Assembly (NCBI RefSeq): GCF_024462815.1
Contig: NZ_JANGCG010000014.1
Span: 1-64,000 of the forward strand
Source: Gemmiger formicilis
GTDB taxonomy: Bacteria; Bacillota; Clostridia; Oscillospirales; Ruminococcaceae
Length of the DNA stretch: 64,000 bases
Direction: 5' to 3'
Part shown: positions 33,356 to 42,739 of the stretch, piece by piece
Layout of the letters: each line of letters starts with the position of its first letter
Numbering within the stretch: the stretch's first letter is position 1
Made by a program: the position numbers and the translations under genes
Notes under the pieces: generated by a model
Told to the model about the DNA's origin: nothing
The model's input: only the letters and a program-made list of their open reading frames with translations
The model's database searches: none

Positions 33356-34963
33356 ATGATAAAGAGTTTCTACGAAGAACCCATTTTCAGCGGTGATTTC
33401 AAGCGTGAGGATTTGCAGGAGATTGATACCCTGATTCAAAAGCTGTTGCGGTTGAACAACGGCGTCGGCGTGGTGGGTGGCTTCTATGCGCCGGGGTTGC
33501 CCGTCTGCATCATCAGTGAGCTGGCCCTGAAATCGCTGGGCTATAACAGCGATGAGGTGTTCGGCACCGGGTACACGATGCAGTTCGCCGACCGCTTTGC
33601 GAAGGACAGCCCGCTGCGCGAGGTGGAGAGCTTCCGCCATTTCCGCAGCAAGCAAACCCAGAGCCTGCGCACCCTGCGCGGCCACACGCGGTGGTTCCAG
33701 CTCTGCAAGGAGGATAAAACCCTCCGCAACGGCCATACCATCTGGATTATGACCCTCTGCGACTGCAACGAGCTGCACAAGCGGGAGCAGTGGCTGATTG
33801 AGGCGCGTGACAGCGCCGAGGCTGCGAACAAGGCCAAGACAGACTTCCTCTCCCGCATGAGCCATGACATCCGCACTCCACTGAACGGAATTCTGGGTAT
33901 GGCCCAGATTGCGCAGGACCACGCCGATGACCCCGAGATGGTCCGCAGTACGCTGACCAAGCTGACCGCCGCGGGCCTGCAGCTGGAAACGCTGATTAAC
34001 GATGTGTTGGATATGAGCCGGCTGGAAAGCGGCCGCGTGATGATTCTGCACGAGCCGTTCAACCTGTATGAGCTGCTGGCCCGCAACGGGGACGCCCTGT
34101 ACACCCAGAGCAACCGTATGCAGCTGACCCGCAACGTGAAGTTCAACAACGTGCACAACCACGTCTACGGCAGCCCGCTGCACGTCCAGCGCGTGATTGC
34201 CAATATTTCCAGCAACGCGGTCAAGTACAACCGCGTGGGCGGCACCATCAACTATACGCTGGATGAGCTGCCGCAGGACGCGACCCACGCCATCTACCGC
34301 TTCACGATTCAGGATACCGGCATCGGTATGAGCGAGGAGTTCCAGCGGCACATCTATGAACCGTTTGCGCAGGAGAGCGAAAACGCCCGCACCGAGTTTA
34401 AGGGCACGGGTCTGGGTATGGCCATCACCAAGGAGCTGGTAGACCTGATGGGCGGCACCGTCACGGTGCACAGCAAACTGGGCGAGGGCACGACCTTTGT
34501 GGTGGAGCTGCCCTTTGAGCTGGATCTGAGCGCGCCCGAAAAGCAGGAGACCGGCAAGGAACTGCCCAGCCTAAAGGGAATGCACCTGCTGCTGGCTGAG
34601 GACAACGCCCTGAATGCCGAGGTGGCCAGCTATATGCTGGAAAAGGCTGGGGCCGCGGTGACGCTGGCAGAAAACGGCAAACAGGCTGTGGAGCAGTTTG
34701 AGGCCGGCGGCCGTAACGGTGCCCCGGCGTTTGACGCGATTCTGATGGATGTGATGATGCCGGTGATGGACGGCATTGCCGCGACAAGGGCCATCCGCGC
34801 AAGCAGCCACCCGCAGGCAAAGACCATCCCCATCATTGCGCAGACCGCCAACGCCTTTGCCGAGGACGTCAAGCGTGCGCTGGACGCCGGTATGAACAAC
34901 CACGTCTCCAAACCCTTGAACGAAGGCCAGCTCGTTCGCGTGCTGACGCAGTATAAAAAATAA
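33356..34963 (+). CDS. Soluble hybrid histidine kinase with receiver domain
   Basis: 535 residues without membrane spans. Order: a PAS-like N-terminus (about 30-140), coiled coil, HisKA (FLSRMSHDIRTPLNGILG, about 165), HATPase (NISSNAVKYN; DTGIGM; GTGLGMAIT, up to about 390) and a receiver domain (about 410-530; LLAEDNALNAEV, phosphoacceptor in ILMDVMMPVMDG, late Lys in SKPLN). No output domain follows, so it works in a phosphorelay. Kinases of this type are frequent in Oscillospiraceae; signal unknown. GGAGCAG precedes the ATG. Confidence 0.9.
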   Translation: MIKSFYEEPIFSGDFKREDLQEIDTLIQKLLRLNNGVGVVGGFYAPGLPVCIISELALKSLGYNSDEVFGTGYTMQFADRFAKDSPLREVESFRHFRSKQTQSLRTLRGHTRWFQLCKEDKTLRNGHTIWIMTLCDCNELHKREQWLIEARDSAEAANKAKTDFLSRMSHDIRTPLNGILGMAQIAQDHADDPEMVRSTLTKLTAAGLQLETLINDVLDMSRLESGRVMILHEPFNLYELLARNGDALYTQSNRMQLTRNVKFNNVHNHVYGSPLHVQRVIANISSNAVKYNRVGGTINYTLDELPQDATHAIYRFTIQDTGIGMSEEFQRHIYEPFAQESENARTEFKGTGLGMAITKELVDLMGGTVTVHSKLGEGTTFVVELPFELDLSAPEKQETGKELPSLKGMHLLLAEDNALNAEVASYMLEKAGAAVTLAENGKQAVEQFEAGGRNGAPAFDAILMDVMMPVMDGIAATRAIRASSHPQAKTIPIIAQTANAFAEDVKRALDAGMNNHVSKPLNEGQLVRVLTQYKK

Positions 34964-35020
34964 GATAGGGAGGTGGCTTTGTGCTGCCGACTATTAGTAC
35001 CCCAAACACATAAACAAAAT

Positions 35021-35062
35021 CCCCCTGCTGCAAAACAAAACATTGCAGCAGGGGGAAAACTT
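35021..35062. terminator. Bidirectional terminator
   Basis: CCCCCTGCTGCAA (35021-35033) pairs with TTGCAGCAGGGGG (35043-35055). T-runs follow on the minus strand (TTTTG) and plus strand (CTTTTT), serving the convergent hyp and hybrid-kinase genes. Confidence 0.82.
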
Positions 35063-35063
35063 T

Positions 35064-35288
35064 TTATTCGGCCTTATAAAGCTGGCCGTCCCGGATGGTT
35101 ACGCCATCACCCTCGTTGAGGTTGGCGGCGCGCAGGGCTTCATCGGGGTAGGGGAGCACCCGCCGGGTGCCGTCCGCGCCCAGAAGCGTCACATCACACA
35201 GGATGGGCTGGTCGGGGGCGGGCTCCTCACAGCCGTACATCTGCTCGTCAATGCGCAGAATTTTATAGCGCGGTATCGTTTGGGGCAT
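35064..35288 (-). CDS. Small conserved-looking protein downstream of hypA
   Basis: 74 residues; the ATG at 35288 has GGAGG 6 bases upstream and lies inside the end of hypA in another frame. The sequence is a short beta-type protein (RYKILRIDEQMYG, CDVTLLGADGTRRVLPYPD, DGVTIRDGQLYK). It has one paired acidic Cys region (MYGCEEP...ILCD). Not recognised. Its coupling to hypA suggests a role in the same nickel/maturation or redox unit. Confidence 0.55.
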   Translation of the reverse strand: MPQTIPRYKILRIDEQMYGCEEPAPDQPILCDVTLLGADGTRRVLPYPDEALRAANLNEGDGVTIRDGQLYKAE

Positions 35289-35640
35289 CGTCACCCTCCA
35301 CCACCTCCACTTCCTTAATCAGCATCTCATTGCCCTGTACAAGGTGGGTGTGCGGGCTCTGGCAGTGCGGACACGTGCGCCCATACTGCACGGTGGGGTA
35401 CTGCTGGCCGCAGTCCTCGCACAGGGTCACGGCGGGGATGATCTCCACCGTCAGCACGGCATCGGGCAGAATTTCTGACTTTGCGGCGGCCCACTTCCAG
35501 CAGTCCTGCAGATAGCTTTCCACCACGCCGGAAACCTCGCCCAGCTGCAGTGTCACCCGCCGGATGCGGGCTACCTTGTTTTGCTGTGCCACGTCCTCCA
35601 CCGTGCGGATGATGTGGAACACAATTCCCAGCTCGTGCAT
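35263..35640 (-). CDS. hypA: HypA nickel metallochaperone
   Basis: 125 residues starting MHELGIVFHI; HypA proteins bind nickel at an N-terminal Met-His, here followed by Glu as is usual. The zinc site is complete: CEDC and CPHC. It works with HypB to insert nickel in [NiFe] hydrogenase (or to supply urease). The gene follows the large flavoprotein immediately. No hydrogenase subunit gene is in the window. Confidence 0.92.
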   Translation of the reverse strand: MHELGIVFHIIRTVEDVAQQNKVARIRRVTLQLGEVSGVVESYLQDCWKWAAAKSEILPDAVLTVEIIPAVTLCEDCGQQYPTVQYGRTCPHCQSPHTHLVQGNEMLIKEVEVVEGDDAPNDTAL

Positions 35641-38412
35641 TTACTTCTCCTTCTTGGAGAACCGAATCTTAATCTCCCGCTTGGCCATATAGGGCAGAAT
35701 GGCCTTGAACTTGTCCTCGCTCTTGACCATCTTGCTGCACTCGGGCAGCTCGCGGTGCAGATGGATGGCGTCAAACTCGCACTTGGTGGTGCAGACGCCG
35801 CAGCCAATGCACTTGTTGGGGTCTACTACGCTGGCACCGCAGCCAAGGCAGCGGGCGGTTTCCAGCTTGACCTGCTCCTCGGTCAGGGTCAGGTGCGCAT
35901 CCCGGAAGGAGTGGTGTGTGTCAATGCTCTCGTCCATTGCGGCGGTCTGGCGCGGAGTGTGGTCATAGTCGCCCAGCGACAGATTCGTCTTGTCCAGCTC
36001 ATGGAAAACACGGCGGTTGCGGCCAATCGTCATGCTGGTGTTGGGCTGCACAAAGCGATGGATGGAGATTGCGCCCTGCTTGCCTGCGGCAATGGCGTCA
36101 ATCGCAAAGCGCGGGCCGGTGTAGACGTCGCCGCCCACAAAGACATCGGGCTGGGCGGTCTGGTAGGTCAGCGGGTCAGCCACAGCGCCATTCCCGCGGC
36201 CCAGCTCCACGGCCTCGCCGTTCAGCAGGCCGCCCCATTCAATGCACTGGCCAATGCTGAGCACCACATTGTTACAGGACAGGGTGATGGTATCGTTTTC
36301 ATCGTAGGTGGGCGCAAAACGGCCCTCGGCGTTGTACAGGCCGGTGCAGCGCTTAAAGACAACCGCCGTCACGTGGCCGTTCTCGGAAAGGAACTCCTTG
36401 GGGCCGTAGCCGCAGGTAATCTTGGTGCCCTCATTCTCGGCCTCGGCAATCTCCTCGGGCGAGGCGGGCATCTTCTCCCGCGGCTCTAAGCAGACCATCG
36501 TCACCTCGTCAGAGCCGCAGCGCATCGAGACACGGGCGGCGTCAATGGCCACGTTGCCGCCGCCGATGACAACGGTCTTGCCGGTCATCTTGTGGGCTTC
36601 GTCACCGCCAACGGTGCGCAGCAGGCTGACAGCGGTCTGGATGCCCTCGGCATCCTCGCCGGGGACACCGGCCTTGCGGCCGCCCTGACAGCCGATGGCA
36701 ACATAGAACGCCTTGTAACCCTGCTCACGCAGCTGGGCCAGCGTGATGTCCTTGCCGACCTCGACCCCGCAGCGGATCTCCACACCCAGCTCACGCAGCA
36801 CATCGATTTCCGCGTCAATGACGTCCTTCTCGAGCTTGAAGGAGGGGATGCCGTAGCGCAGCATACCGCCGGGGCGCTCGTTCTTTTCAAATACAGTGGG
36901 CTTGTAGCCCTGGGTGGCCAGGAAGTACGCGCAGGACAGGCCCGCCGGGCCGCCGCCGATAATCGCAATCTTCTGCGTCCAGCTGCCCTGCAGGGACGGC
37001 TGCACGATGTCGGGCACATAGCGGTGCTCGGCGTTCAGATCCTGCTGGGCAATGAACTTTTTGACGGCGTCAATCGCAACGGCCTGGTCCACGGTGCCGC
37101 GGGTGCAGGCGTCCTCACAGCGGCGGTTGCAGATGCGGCCGCAGACGGCGGGGAAGGGGTTCTCCTTTTTAATCAGCGCCAGCGCGTCGCGGTAGCGGCC
37201 CTGCGCGGCCATTTTCAGGTAGCCCTGCACTGCAATGTGGGCGGGGCAGGCCGTCTTGCAGGGGGCTGTGCCGGTGTCATAGCAGTTGATGCGGTTCTTG
37301 TCGCGGTAGTCAATGCTCCACTTTTCGGGGCTCCACTTGGTGGCATCGGGCAGCTCCTGCCGCGGGTAGACCACGCGGCCCTCCTTGGTGCAGAGCTTCT
37401 GGCCCAGCTTGACCGCGCCCGCGGGACAGTACTCCACGCAGCGGCCGCAGGCCACGCAGTTTTCCGGCTCCACCTTGGCCACATAGGCCGAACGGCTCAT
37501 ATTGGGGGTGTTGAAGAGCTGGCTGGTGCGCAGCGCGTTGCAGACGTTGACGTTGCAGTTGCAGATGGCAAAAATCTTGTTCTCACCGTCAATGTTGGTA
37601 ATCTGGTGCACAAAGCCGTTGTCCTCGGCTTTTTTCAGAATCTCCATCACGCGCTCATAGGTTACGTAATGGCCCTTGTTCGTCTCGACCAGATAGTCGG
37701 CCATATCGCCGACGCCGATGCACCAATCGTCGGGGTCATCGCCGCAGCCCTCGCCCATGGCGGCGCGGGACATACGGCAGGAGCACGGCCCGGCCGCGTA
37801 CTTACCCTCATACTTTTTCAGCCAGTGGGAGATATGCTCCACGTCCACGGACTGGTTTTCGGTCTCGATGGCCTTTTCCACCGGGATAACGTGCATACCA
37901 ATGCCCGCGCCGCCCGGCGGCACCATGGCGGTGATGTTTTCCAGCGGCAGGAAGGTCATACGCTCAAAGAAGGCGGTCACCTCGGGGTGGTCGGCAATCT
38001 GCTGCTTGTTCATATTGAAGAACTCGGCGCTGCCGGGCACGAACATCGGCAGCACATACTGCTTTTCGTGGCGGGGGTTCTCCCAGTTGTATTCCAGCAG
38101 ACCCACAACCGACATCTGCTGCAGCAGGGGCTCCAGCTCCTCGGCGGGCTTGCCGGTGACCTTGACCAGCTCGGGCAGGGTCATGGGCTTGCGCACCTTC
38201 ATTTTCAGGGCAACCTCGGCCATCTCGTCGGTCACGATGGAGGCAAGGCCCCAGTATTCGGGGTCATCCTTGGTCAGCGGGCGCTTTTTGGCGGGAATGC
38301 GGTCGGTAATCATCTGGCCCAGCTTGGCAATGTTCTCGCGGAACGGCTCATCCCTCGGAATAGAAAAGGGGAGCTTGCTCTCGTCCAGCGGAAATGCGGT
38401 GGATTTGCTCAT
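35641..38412 (-). CDS. Large FAD/NAD(P)-dependent oxidoreductase with Fe-S clusters
   Basis: 923 residues. The N-terminal ~300 residues hold a Cys-rich part (GPCSCRMSRAAMGEGCG, ICNCNVNVC) and a 4Fe-4S pair (NCVACGRCVEYCPAG). A GltD-like module follows: CKTACPAHIAVQGYL and ICNRRCEDAC cluster ligands, FAD Rossmann IAIIGGGPAGLSCAY and NAD(P) motif VVIGGGNVAIDAARV. A C-terminal ferredoxin domain ends it (CIGCGVCTTKCEFDAI). It probably transfers electrons between NAD(P)H and an unknown partner. AAGGAG precedes the ATG. It lies between hypB and hypA on one strand. Confidence 0.88.
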   Translation of the reverse strand: MSKSTAFPLDESKLPFSIPRDEPFRENIAKLGQMITDRIPAKKRPLTKDDPEYWGLASIVTDEMAEVALKMKVRKPMTLPELVKVTGKPAEELEPLLQQMSVVGLLEYNWENPRHEKQYVLPMFVPGSAEFFNMNKQQIADHPEVTAFFERMTFLPLENITAMVPPGGAGIGMHVIPVEKAIETENQSVDVEHISHWLKKYEGKYAAGPCSCRMSRAAMGEGCGDDPDDWCIGVGDMADYLVETNKGHYVTYERVMEILKKAEDNGFVHQITNIDGENKIFAICNCNVNVCNALRTSQLFNTPNMSRSAYVAKVEPENCVACGRCVEYCPAGAVKLGQKLCTKEGRVVYPRQELPDATKWSPEKWSIDYRDKNRINCYDTGTAPCKTACPAHIAVQGYLKMAAQGRYRDALALIKKENPFPAVCGRICNRRCEDACTRGTVDQAVAIDAVKKFIAQQDLNAEHRYVPDIVQPSLQGSWTQKIAIIGGGPAGLSCAYFLATQGYKPTVFEKNERPGGMLRYGIPSFKLEKDVIDAEIDVLRELGVEIRCGVEVGKDITLAQLREQGYKAFYVAIGCQGGRKAGVPGEDAEGIQTAVSLLRTVGGDEAHKMTGKTVVIGGGNVAIDAARVSMRCGSDEVTMVCLEPREKMPASPEEIAEAENEGTKITCGYGPKEFLSENGHVTAVVFKRCTGLYNAEGRFAPTYDENDTITLSCNNVVLSIGQCIEWGGLLNGEAVELGRGNGAVADPLTYQTAQPDVFVGGDVYTGPRFAIDAIAAGKQGAISIHRFVQPNTSMTIGRNRRVFHELDKTNLSLGDYDHTPRQTAAMDESIDTHHSFRDAHLTLTEEQVKLETARCLGCGASVVDPNKCIGCGVCTTKCEFDAIHLHRELPECSKMVKSEDKFKAILPYMAKREIKIRFSKKEK

Positions 38413-38467
38413 AGTTTGCTCCTTTTTATATGGAATGCCTCTTTATATATTGCGTATAGGGCAGGGC

Positions 38468-39136
38468 TTACGCCTGCCATGCTTTGACCTGCTCCTTCAG
38501 CCATTGAGCCCACTCGTCGATGCCCTCGCCGGTTTTGGCGCAGATGGGAATGACCCTTGCCTTGGGGTTGCGCAGGGCCACATACTCCCTGCATTTGTCC
38601 ATATCAAAATCAAAATACGGCAGCACGTCAATTTTGTTGACAAGCACCACATCGCAGACTTGGAACATCAGCGGGTACTTCAGCGGCTTGTCATGCCCCT
38701 CCGGCACCGAGAGAATCATGGCGTTTTTCACAGCGCCGGTGTCAAACTCGGCCGGGCAGACAAGGTTGCCGACGTTTTCCAGCACAACCAAATCCACGTC
38801 GCCGGTGCCCAGACCTTCCAGACCCTGCCGGGTCATCTCGGCGTCAAGGTGGCACATACCGCCGGTGTGCAGTTGAATGGCCTTGGCACCGGTTTCGGCG
38901 ATGGCCTTGGCGTCCACGTCAGAGTCGATGTCCGCCTCCATCACGCCGATGCGCAGCTCGTCCTTGAGGGCGGCAATCGTTTTGCGCAGCGTGGTGGTCT
39001 TACCGGAGCCCGGCGCACTCATCAGGTTCAGCAGGAAAATCTTCTTCTCCTTCAGGTCGGCCCGCAACGCGGCGGCCTGCTCATCGTTGGAGGCAAAGAT
39101 GCTCTGCTTGACCTCCAGAATTTTTACGTTCTCCAT
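38468..39136 (-). CDS. hypB: HypB nickel-delivering GTPase
   Basis: 222 residues from the ATG at 39136 (AAGGAG upstream). SIMIBI-class GTPase: P-loop SAPGSGKTTT, ADIDSDVDA, metal site GGMCHLDAEM at the dimer interface, VVLENVGNLVCPAEFD and base-specificity motif LVNKIDVLP. It lacks the His-rich N-terminal nickel store. It cooperates with HypA. Located 55 bases before the flavoprotein gene. Confidence 0.94.
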   Translation of the reverse strand: MENVKILEVKQSIFASNDEQAAALRADLKEKKIFLLNLMSAPGSGKTTTLRKTIAALKDELRIGVMEADIDSDVDAKAIAETGAKAIQLHTGGMCHLDAEMTRQGLEGLGTGDVDLVVLENVGNLVCPAEFDTGAVKNAMILSVPEGHDKPLKYPLMFQVCDVVLVNKIDVLPYFDFDMDKCREYVALRNPKARVIPICAKTGEGIDEWAQWLKEQVKAWQA

Positions 39137-39239
39137 TCCATACTCCTTATCCATACTCATACAGTCTCTTATAACATTTTAACATTGTGTCAAAAACTTT
39201 ACAATCGACGAATATACCAAAAGAATCCAGGCGGAACGG

Positions 39240-41540
39240 TCAGGTTGACGAATTTTCTTCTGGTTTCATTTTTATAAAGTGCTCCACAACTAGTCGCTGC
39301 GCGTCCGGTGTGTAGTCCAGTACCGAGTACGGCATACCGCTGGCGGTCACGCGGTCCACACTGCGCAGACCCGCGTCAACGCCTGCCGGGGTGGGCACGT
39401 AGTAGAAGCCCTTTTTGGGGAAGCGCTCCATCGAAATCAGCCGTTCATGGTAGAGCCATTCCTCAATGGCCTTTATCGTGGGTGCCTTCACGTTGGGGGT
39501 GCTGGCGGCTTCGACCAGCGCGGCCTTCAGCTCTGCGCCGGAATAGCTGTCCTGATAGTTGAACTCCTTCGCGTCCTCCGCCGTCAGGTAGAAGTCCATC
39601 TTCGGGGCCTTGCCGCTCTTGGTCGGCTTTTCGGCGGGGGCGGCGGGCTGCTCCTGCGCAGGGGGCAGACTCAGCGCAACACCGGGGTGTTCGGCGCAGT
39701 AGGCGGAAATGGCGGCAAAGAACGGCGCAGCGTACTTTTCGTACTTGCGTTCGCCCATGCCGTAGATGCTGAGCATATCCTCCTGCGTCTGGGGCGCACG
39801 CAGGCACATATCGGCCAGGGACTTGTCGCCAAAGATGATGTAGGGCGGCAGACCCTCGCGCTGGGCAATGTCGAACCGCAGCTGGCGCAGCTGGGCAAAC
39901 AGCTCCAGCCCGGCGCCGGTCAGGGCGTCCATCATGCTGCTGCGCTTTGGCTTCGGTGCGGGGGTATGCTCGGGCTCGTGGCGGGGCGGCAGCTTGACCA
40001 GCACCTGTGCCCCCTGCTGCAGCGGTGTGATGTCCCCAAGGTGCAGCACGGCGTACTGGTCCTCGGTCTGCAACAAATATCCATCGTTCAGCAGCTGGGC
40101 AAGCAGCCGGTCCAGCGTCTCCCGCGGGGTGCCCTTCAGCTTGCCGTAGCTCTTCATACGATCAGCGCCGAGTTCCCGCAGGCGCGCCCGGTTGGCACCC
40201 TGCAGCGTGCCAAGCACCACCGCCTTGCCGTACCGCCCGCGCAGCTCGGCCACACAGTTGATTATCCATTTGGCCTCGGCGGTCAGATCAGCCTCCTCAT
40301 AGTCGCCGCTGCAGTTTCCGCAGCTGCCGCAGGGGGCGGTGGGGTGCTCGCCAAAATAAGTAAGGATGGTGTTCCGCAGGCAGTCGGTGGTCTGGCAGTA
40401 GCGCTCCATCGTCTGCAGCCGCTGCAAATCGCGCTGGTGCAAAAGCTCGGCATCCTCCGGCTCACACTCGGCAAAGTCCTTGCGGTCAAGCAGGAATTTG
40501 TTGATGACCACATCCTGCGCGGAGTAGAGCAGCACGCACTGGGACGGCAGTCCGTCACGCCCGGCGCGGCCCGCCTCCTGATAGTAGTTCTCCATACTCT
40601 GGGGCATATTGTAGTGCAGCACAAACCGCACGTTGGACTTGTCAATGCCCATGCCGAAGGCGTTTGTGGCCACAATGACCGGCGCGGCATCGTAGATGAA
40701 ATCGTTCTGGTTCTTGCGGCGCGTCTCGGCAGGCAGACCCGCGTGGTAGCTGGTTACGGCAAAGCCGTACTGCGCCAACAGCTGCTGCAGCTTGTCCACG
40801 TTTTTGCGCGTTGCACAGTAGATTATGCCGCTTTCGCCGGGGTGCTCACGCAGATACTGGATGACGTAGTCATCCTTGTGGCGGGTGTGCTCCACCGCAA
40901 AAAACAGGTTGGGGCGGTCAAAGCCAGTTACCAGCAGCTTGGGGTTTTGCAGGCGCAGTGTGCAGCGGATGTCCTCCTGCACCTCCCGCGTGGCGGTGGC
41001 CGTGAAGGCCGACAGGATGGGTCGCCGGGGCAGACCGGCCACGAAATCCAAAATTTTTACATAGCTAGGGCGGAAATCCTGCCCCCACTGGCTGATACAG
41101 TGCGCCTCATCGACCGTGACCATCGAAATTTCCGCACCGGCGGCAAAATCGCGGAACACCGCGGTTTCAAGGCGCTCTGGCGCCACATAGATGATTTTAT
41201 AGCTGCCCTCGGCGGCGCGCTGCAGCGCAAGGGCAATCTGGCGCTCGGTCAGGGTGGAGTTGATGAACGCCGCGGGCACGCCCGCCGTGCTCAGCGCCTT
41301 GACCTGGTCCTGCATCAGGGAAATCAGCGGCGAGACCACCAGTGTGACCCCCGGCAACAGCAGGGCGGGTATCTGGTAGCAGAGCGATTTGCCCGCACCG
41401 GTGGGCATAACGGCCAGTACGTCCTGCCCGGCCAGAAGGGCGTCCACAATGTCGGCCTGCCCGGGGCGGAACGAGTCATAGCCAAAATAGCGTTTGAGTG
41501 CCTCCAAAGGCGTCATAGGTGCAGTCTCCTTTGCTTTCAT
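39240..41540 (-). CDS. recQ: ATP-dependent DNA helicase RecQ
   Basis: 766 residues. Helicase motifs: LAVMPTGAGKSLCYQ, DEAHCISQWGQDFRPSY, TATATREVQ, ATNAFGMGIDKSNVRFV and QEAGRAGRDG. The RQC zinc ligands are in CLRNTILTYFGE and CGSCGNC, followed by winged helix and an HRDC domain (FAQLRQLRFDIAQREGLPP). About 150 C-terminal residues form a further wHTH-like part. Acts in recombination and fork repair. Its start overlaps the LysR fragment on the same strand. Confidence 0.96.
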   Translation of the reverse strand: MKAKETAPMTPLEALKRYFGYDSFRPGQADIVDALLAGQDVLAVMPTGAGKSLCYQIPALLLPGVTLVVSPLISLMQDQVKALSTAGVPAAFINSTLTERQIALALQRAAEGSYKIIYVAPERLETAVFRDFAAGAEISMVTVDEAHCISQWGQDFRPSYVKILDFVAGLPRRPILSAFTATATREVQEDIRCTLRLQNPKLLVTGFDRPNLFFAVEHTRHKDDYVIQYLREHPGESGIIYCATRKNVDKLQQLLAQYGFAVTSYHAGLPAETRRKNQNDFIYDAAPVIVATNAFGMGIDKSNVRFVLHYNMPQSMENYYQEAGRAGRDGLPSQCVLLYSAQDVVINKFLLDRKDFAECEPEDAELLHQRDLQRLQTMERYCQTTDCLRNTILTYFGEHPTAPCGSCGNCSGDYEEADLTAEAKWIINCVAELRGRYGKAVVLGTLQGANRARLRELGADRMKSYGKLKGTPRETLDRLLAQLLNDGYLLQTEDQYAVLHLGDITPLQQGAQVLVKLPPRHEPEHTPAPKPKRSSMMDALTGAGLELFAQLRQLRFDIAQREGLPPYIIFGDKSLADMCLRAPQTQEDMLSIYGMGERKYEKYAAPFFAAISAYCAEHPGVALSLPPAQEQPAAPAEKPTKSGKAPKMDFYLTAEDAKEFNYQDSYSGAELKAALVEAASTPNVKAPTIKAIEEWLYHERLISMERFPKKGFYYVPTPAGVDAGLRSVDRVTASGMPYSVLDYTPDAQRLVVEHFIKMKPEENSST

Positions 41541-41806
41541 AGGGTGGTCTGCGGGGCGGCGGGCAGCTGCGGGCGGATGAACTTCAAAAAGCTCTTTACC
41601 GCGGGCGCGGCGTCGCGGCAGTGGGCCAGCCCGATTTCAATGATTTCGGGCGGCTCGATCGGAAGGTGCCGCACAGCGGTGTCCTGTGGGCTGCTGTTGA
41701 TGGCGTTCGTCACGGTATAGCCCAGCCCCGCGCCCACCATCGCATAGGTGACCTGAATGTCCGCGGTGGTAAACCGGGTGTCGGGCTCGGCACCGCGGTG
41801 GGGCAT
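41537..41806 (-). pseudogene. C-terminal fragment of a LysR-type regulator
   Basis: 89 codons from an ATG without a good ribosome binding site. The text TADIQVTYAMVGAGLGYTVT and LAHCRDAAPAVKSFLKFI is the last third of a LysR effector-binding domain. The HTH and first lobe are missing. It ends 4 bases inside the recQ start. At its 5' end the sequence changes to a MATE fragment on the other strand. Confidence 0.7.
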
Positions 41807-41808
41807 AT

Positions 41809-41946
41809 CAGCGTGCGGGTCGTGCTTTCATGGTTTTTGTTTGCCCGCTTTGGCCTGAACGCTGTGGCCGCCGCCACCGACATCGGCTGGCTGCTGGCCA
41901 ATGCTTTCTGGGCCGTGTGGCGGCGGGCACCGACAGTGCGGCGGTA
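41809..41946 (+). pseudogene. C-terminal fragment of a MATE transporter
   Basis: Plus-strand frame without a start, reading SVRVVLSWFLF, LNAVAAATDIGWLLANAFWA and WRRAPTVRR before the stop. This is the typical last span and basic tail of MATE exporters. It abuts the LysR fragment head to head, so a deletion has joined two divergent genes. Confidence 0.6.
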
Positions 41947-42054
41947 AACCTCCCTCTGCGAGAGAGGGGGCCAGAGAGTGCGCAACACTTCTTTGACAGG
42001 CAAACACCCTCGGCACCGCAGGGGGCCGGGGGTGTTCCACAGCAATAATAAATC

Positions 42055-42235
42055 TTAAGGCAATACCGCACAATTCTAAGTGCCGATGCAGCGAGCGAGA
42101 AGTGCAAGCTGCTAAGCAAAAAGCGCAGATAATACTGGTATGTATTATCGAGCATTTTTGCAACGCAGATTGTGCTTCGCAGCCGCGGCAACGGCGCTTA
42201 AGCCGTCAGGCGCGAATTGTGCGGTGTTGCCTTAA
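42055..42235 (+). mobile_element. MITE-like element, copy 2 (well preserved)
   Basis: 181 bases. Terminal inverted repeats TTAAGGCAATACCGCACAAT and ATTGTGCGGTGTTGCCTTAA differ at one position. No transposase gene. The ends fit a TA (or TTAA) target duplication, pointing to mobilisation by a Tc1/mariner-IS630 transposase encoded elsewhere. It ends one base after the rhaM stop. A diverged copy lies at 10764-10913. Confidence 0.8.
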
Positions 42236-42236
42236 C

Positions 42237-42554
42237 TCAATCCAGACGGAAAACCTGCTCCAGCTTGGGCTGGGCACCGGTAACGGGGTCCATCTCCAGC
42301 TCCAGAATGTCCTTCATATATTCGTTCCAGCGGTCCACCACCGGGCTTTCGGCCTGCACCTTCTCGGCGTAGGCCACGCCCTTTTCGCACTCATAATAGC
42401 CGAAAAGCTCGTCATTGCAGTAGAAAATGCTGTAGTTGCAGACGCCTGCCGCCTTGAGCACCTCCACCATCTCGGGCCAGATTTCCGCGTGGCGTCGCTG
42501 ATATTCGGCCTTGCAGCCGGGCTTGATGCGGCCCTTCCATGCCATATGCTCCAT
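42237..42554 (-). CDS. rhaM: L-rhamnose mutarotase
   Basis: 105 residues from the ATG at 42554 (GAGG 9 bases upstream). It interconverts alpha and beta anomers of L-rhamnose. Family pattern: MAWKGRIKPGCKAEYQRRHA, IWPEMVEVLKAAGVCNYSIF, LFGYYEC and a final WN-EYMKDILEL. It lies 17 kb from rhaBD and probably supports that pathway. The MITE begins just after its stop, so its terminator region may be the MITE itself. Confidence 0.93.
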   Translation of the reverse strand: MEHMAWKGRIKPGCKAEYQRRHAEIWPEMVEVLKAAGVCNYSIFYCNDELFGYYECEKGVAYAEKVQAESPVVDRWNEYMKDILELEMDPVTGAQPKLEQVFRLD

Positions 42555-42739
42555 TGTACAAAACCTCACTTTGTAATCTGTTACTGTTAGTATAGGTCCT
42601 GCCGCGCCGGGCTTGCCATACGCAGAATGGTACTTTTTATTGGTAAAATTTCACTGGTGTTGTACAATAAAAGTTGACATAGGAAACTCAAAGAGCCAAT
42701 ATCAATATATAGAAAAGGAGAAACAGGAGGCAAGAAAAG

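Noticed and set aside
36592..38487. 631-codon open frame opposite the flavoprotein
   Set aside because: Antisense shadow; the minus-strand protein has clear FAD and Fe-S motifs.
39447..41720. 757-codon open frame opposite recQ
   Set aside because: Antisense shadow of a GC-rich gene: no ribosome binding site, skewed His/Gln/Arg content, and recQ has all helicase motifs.
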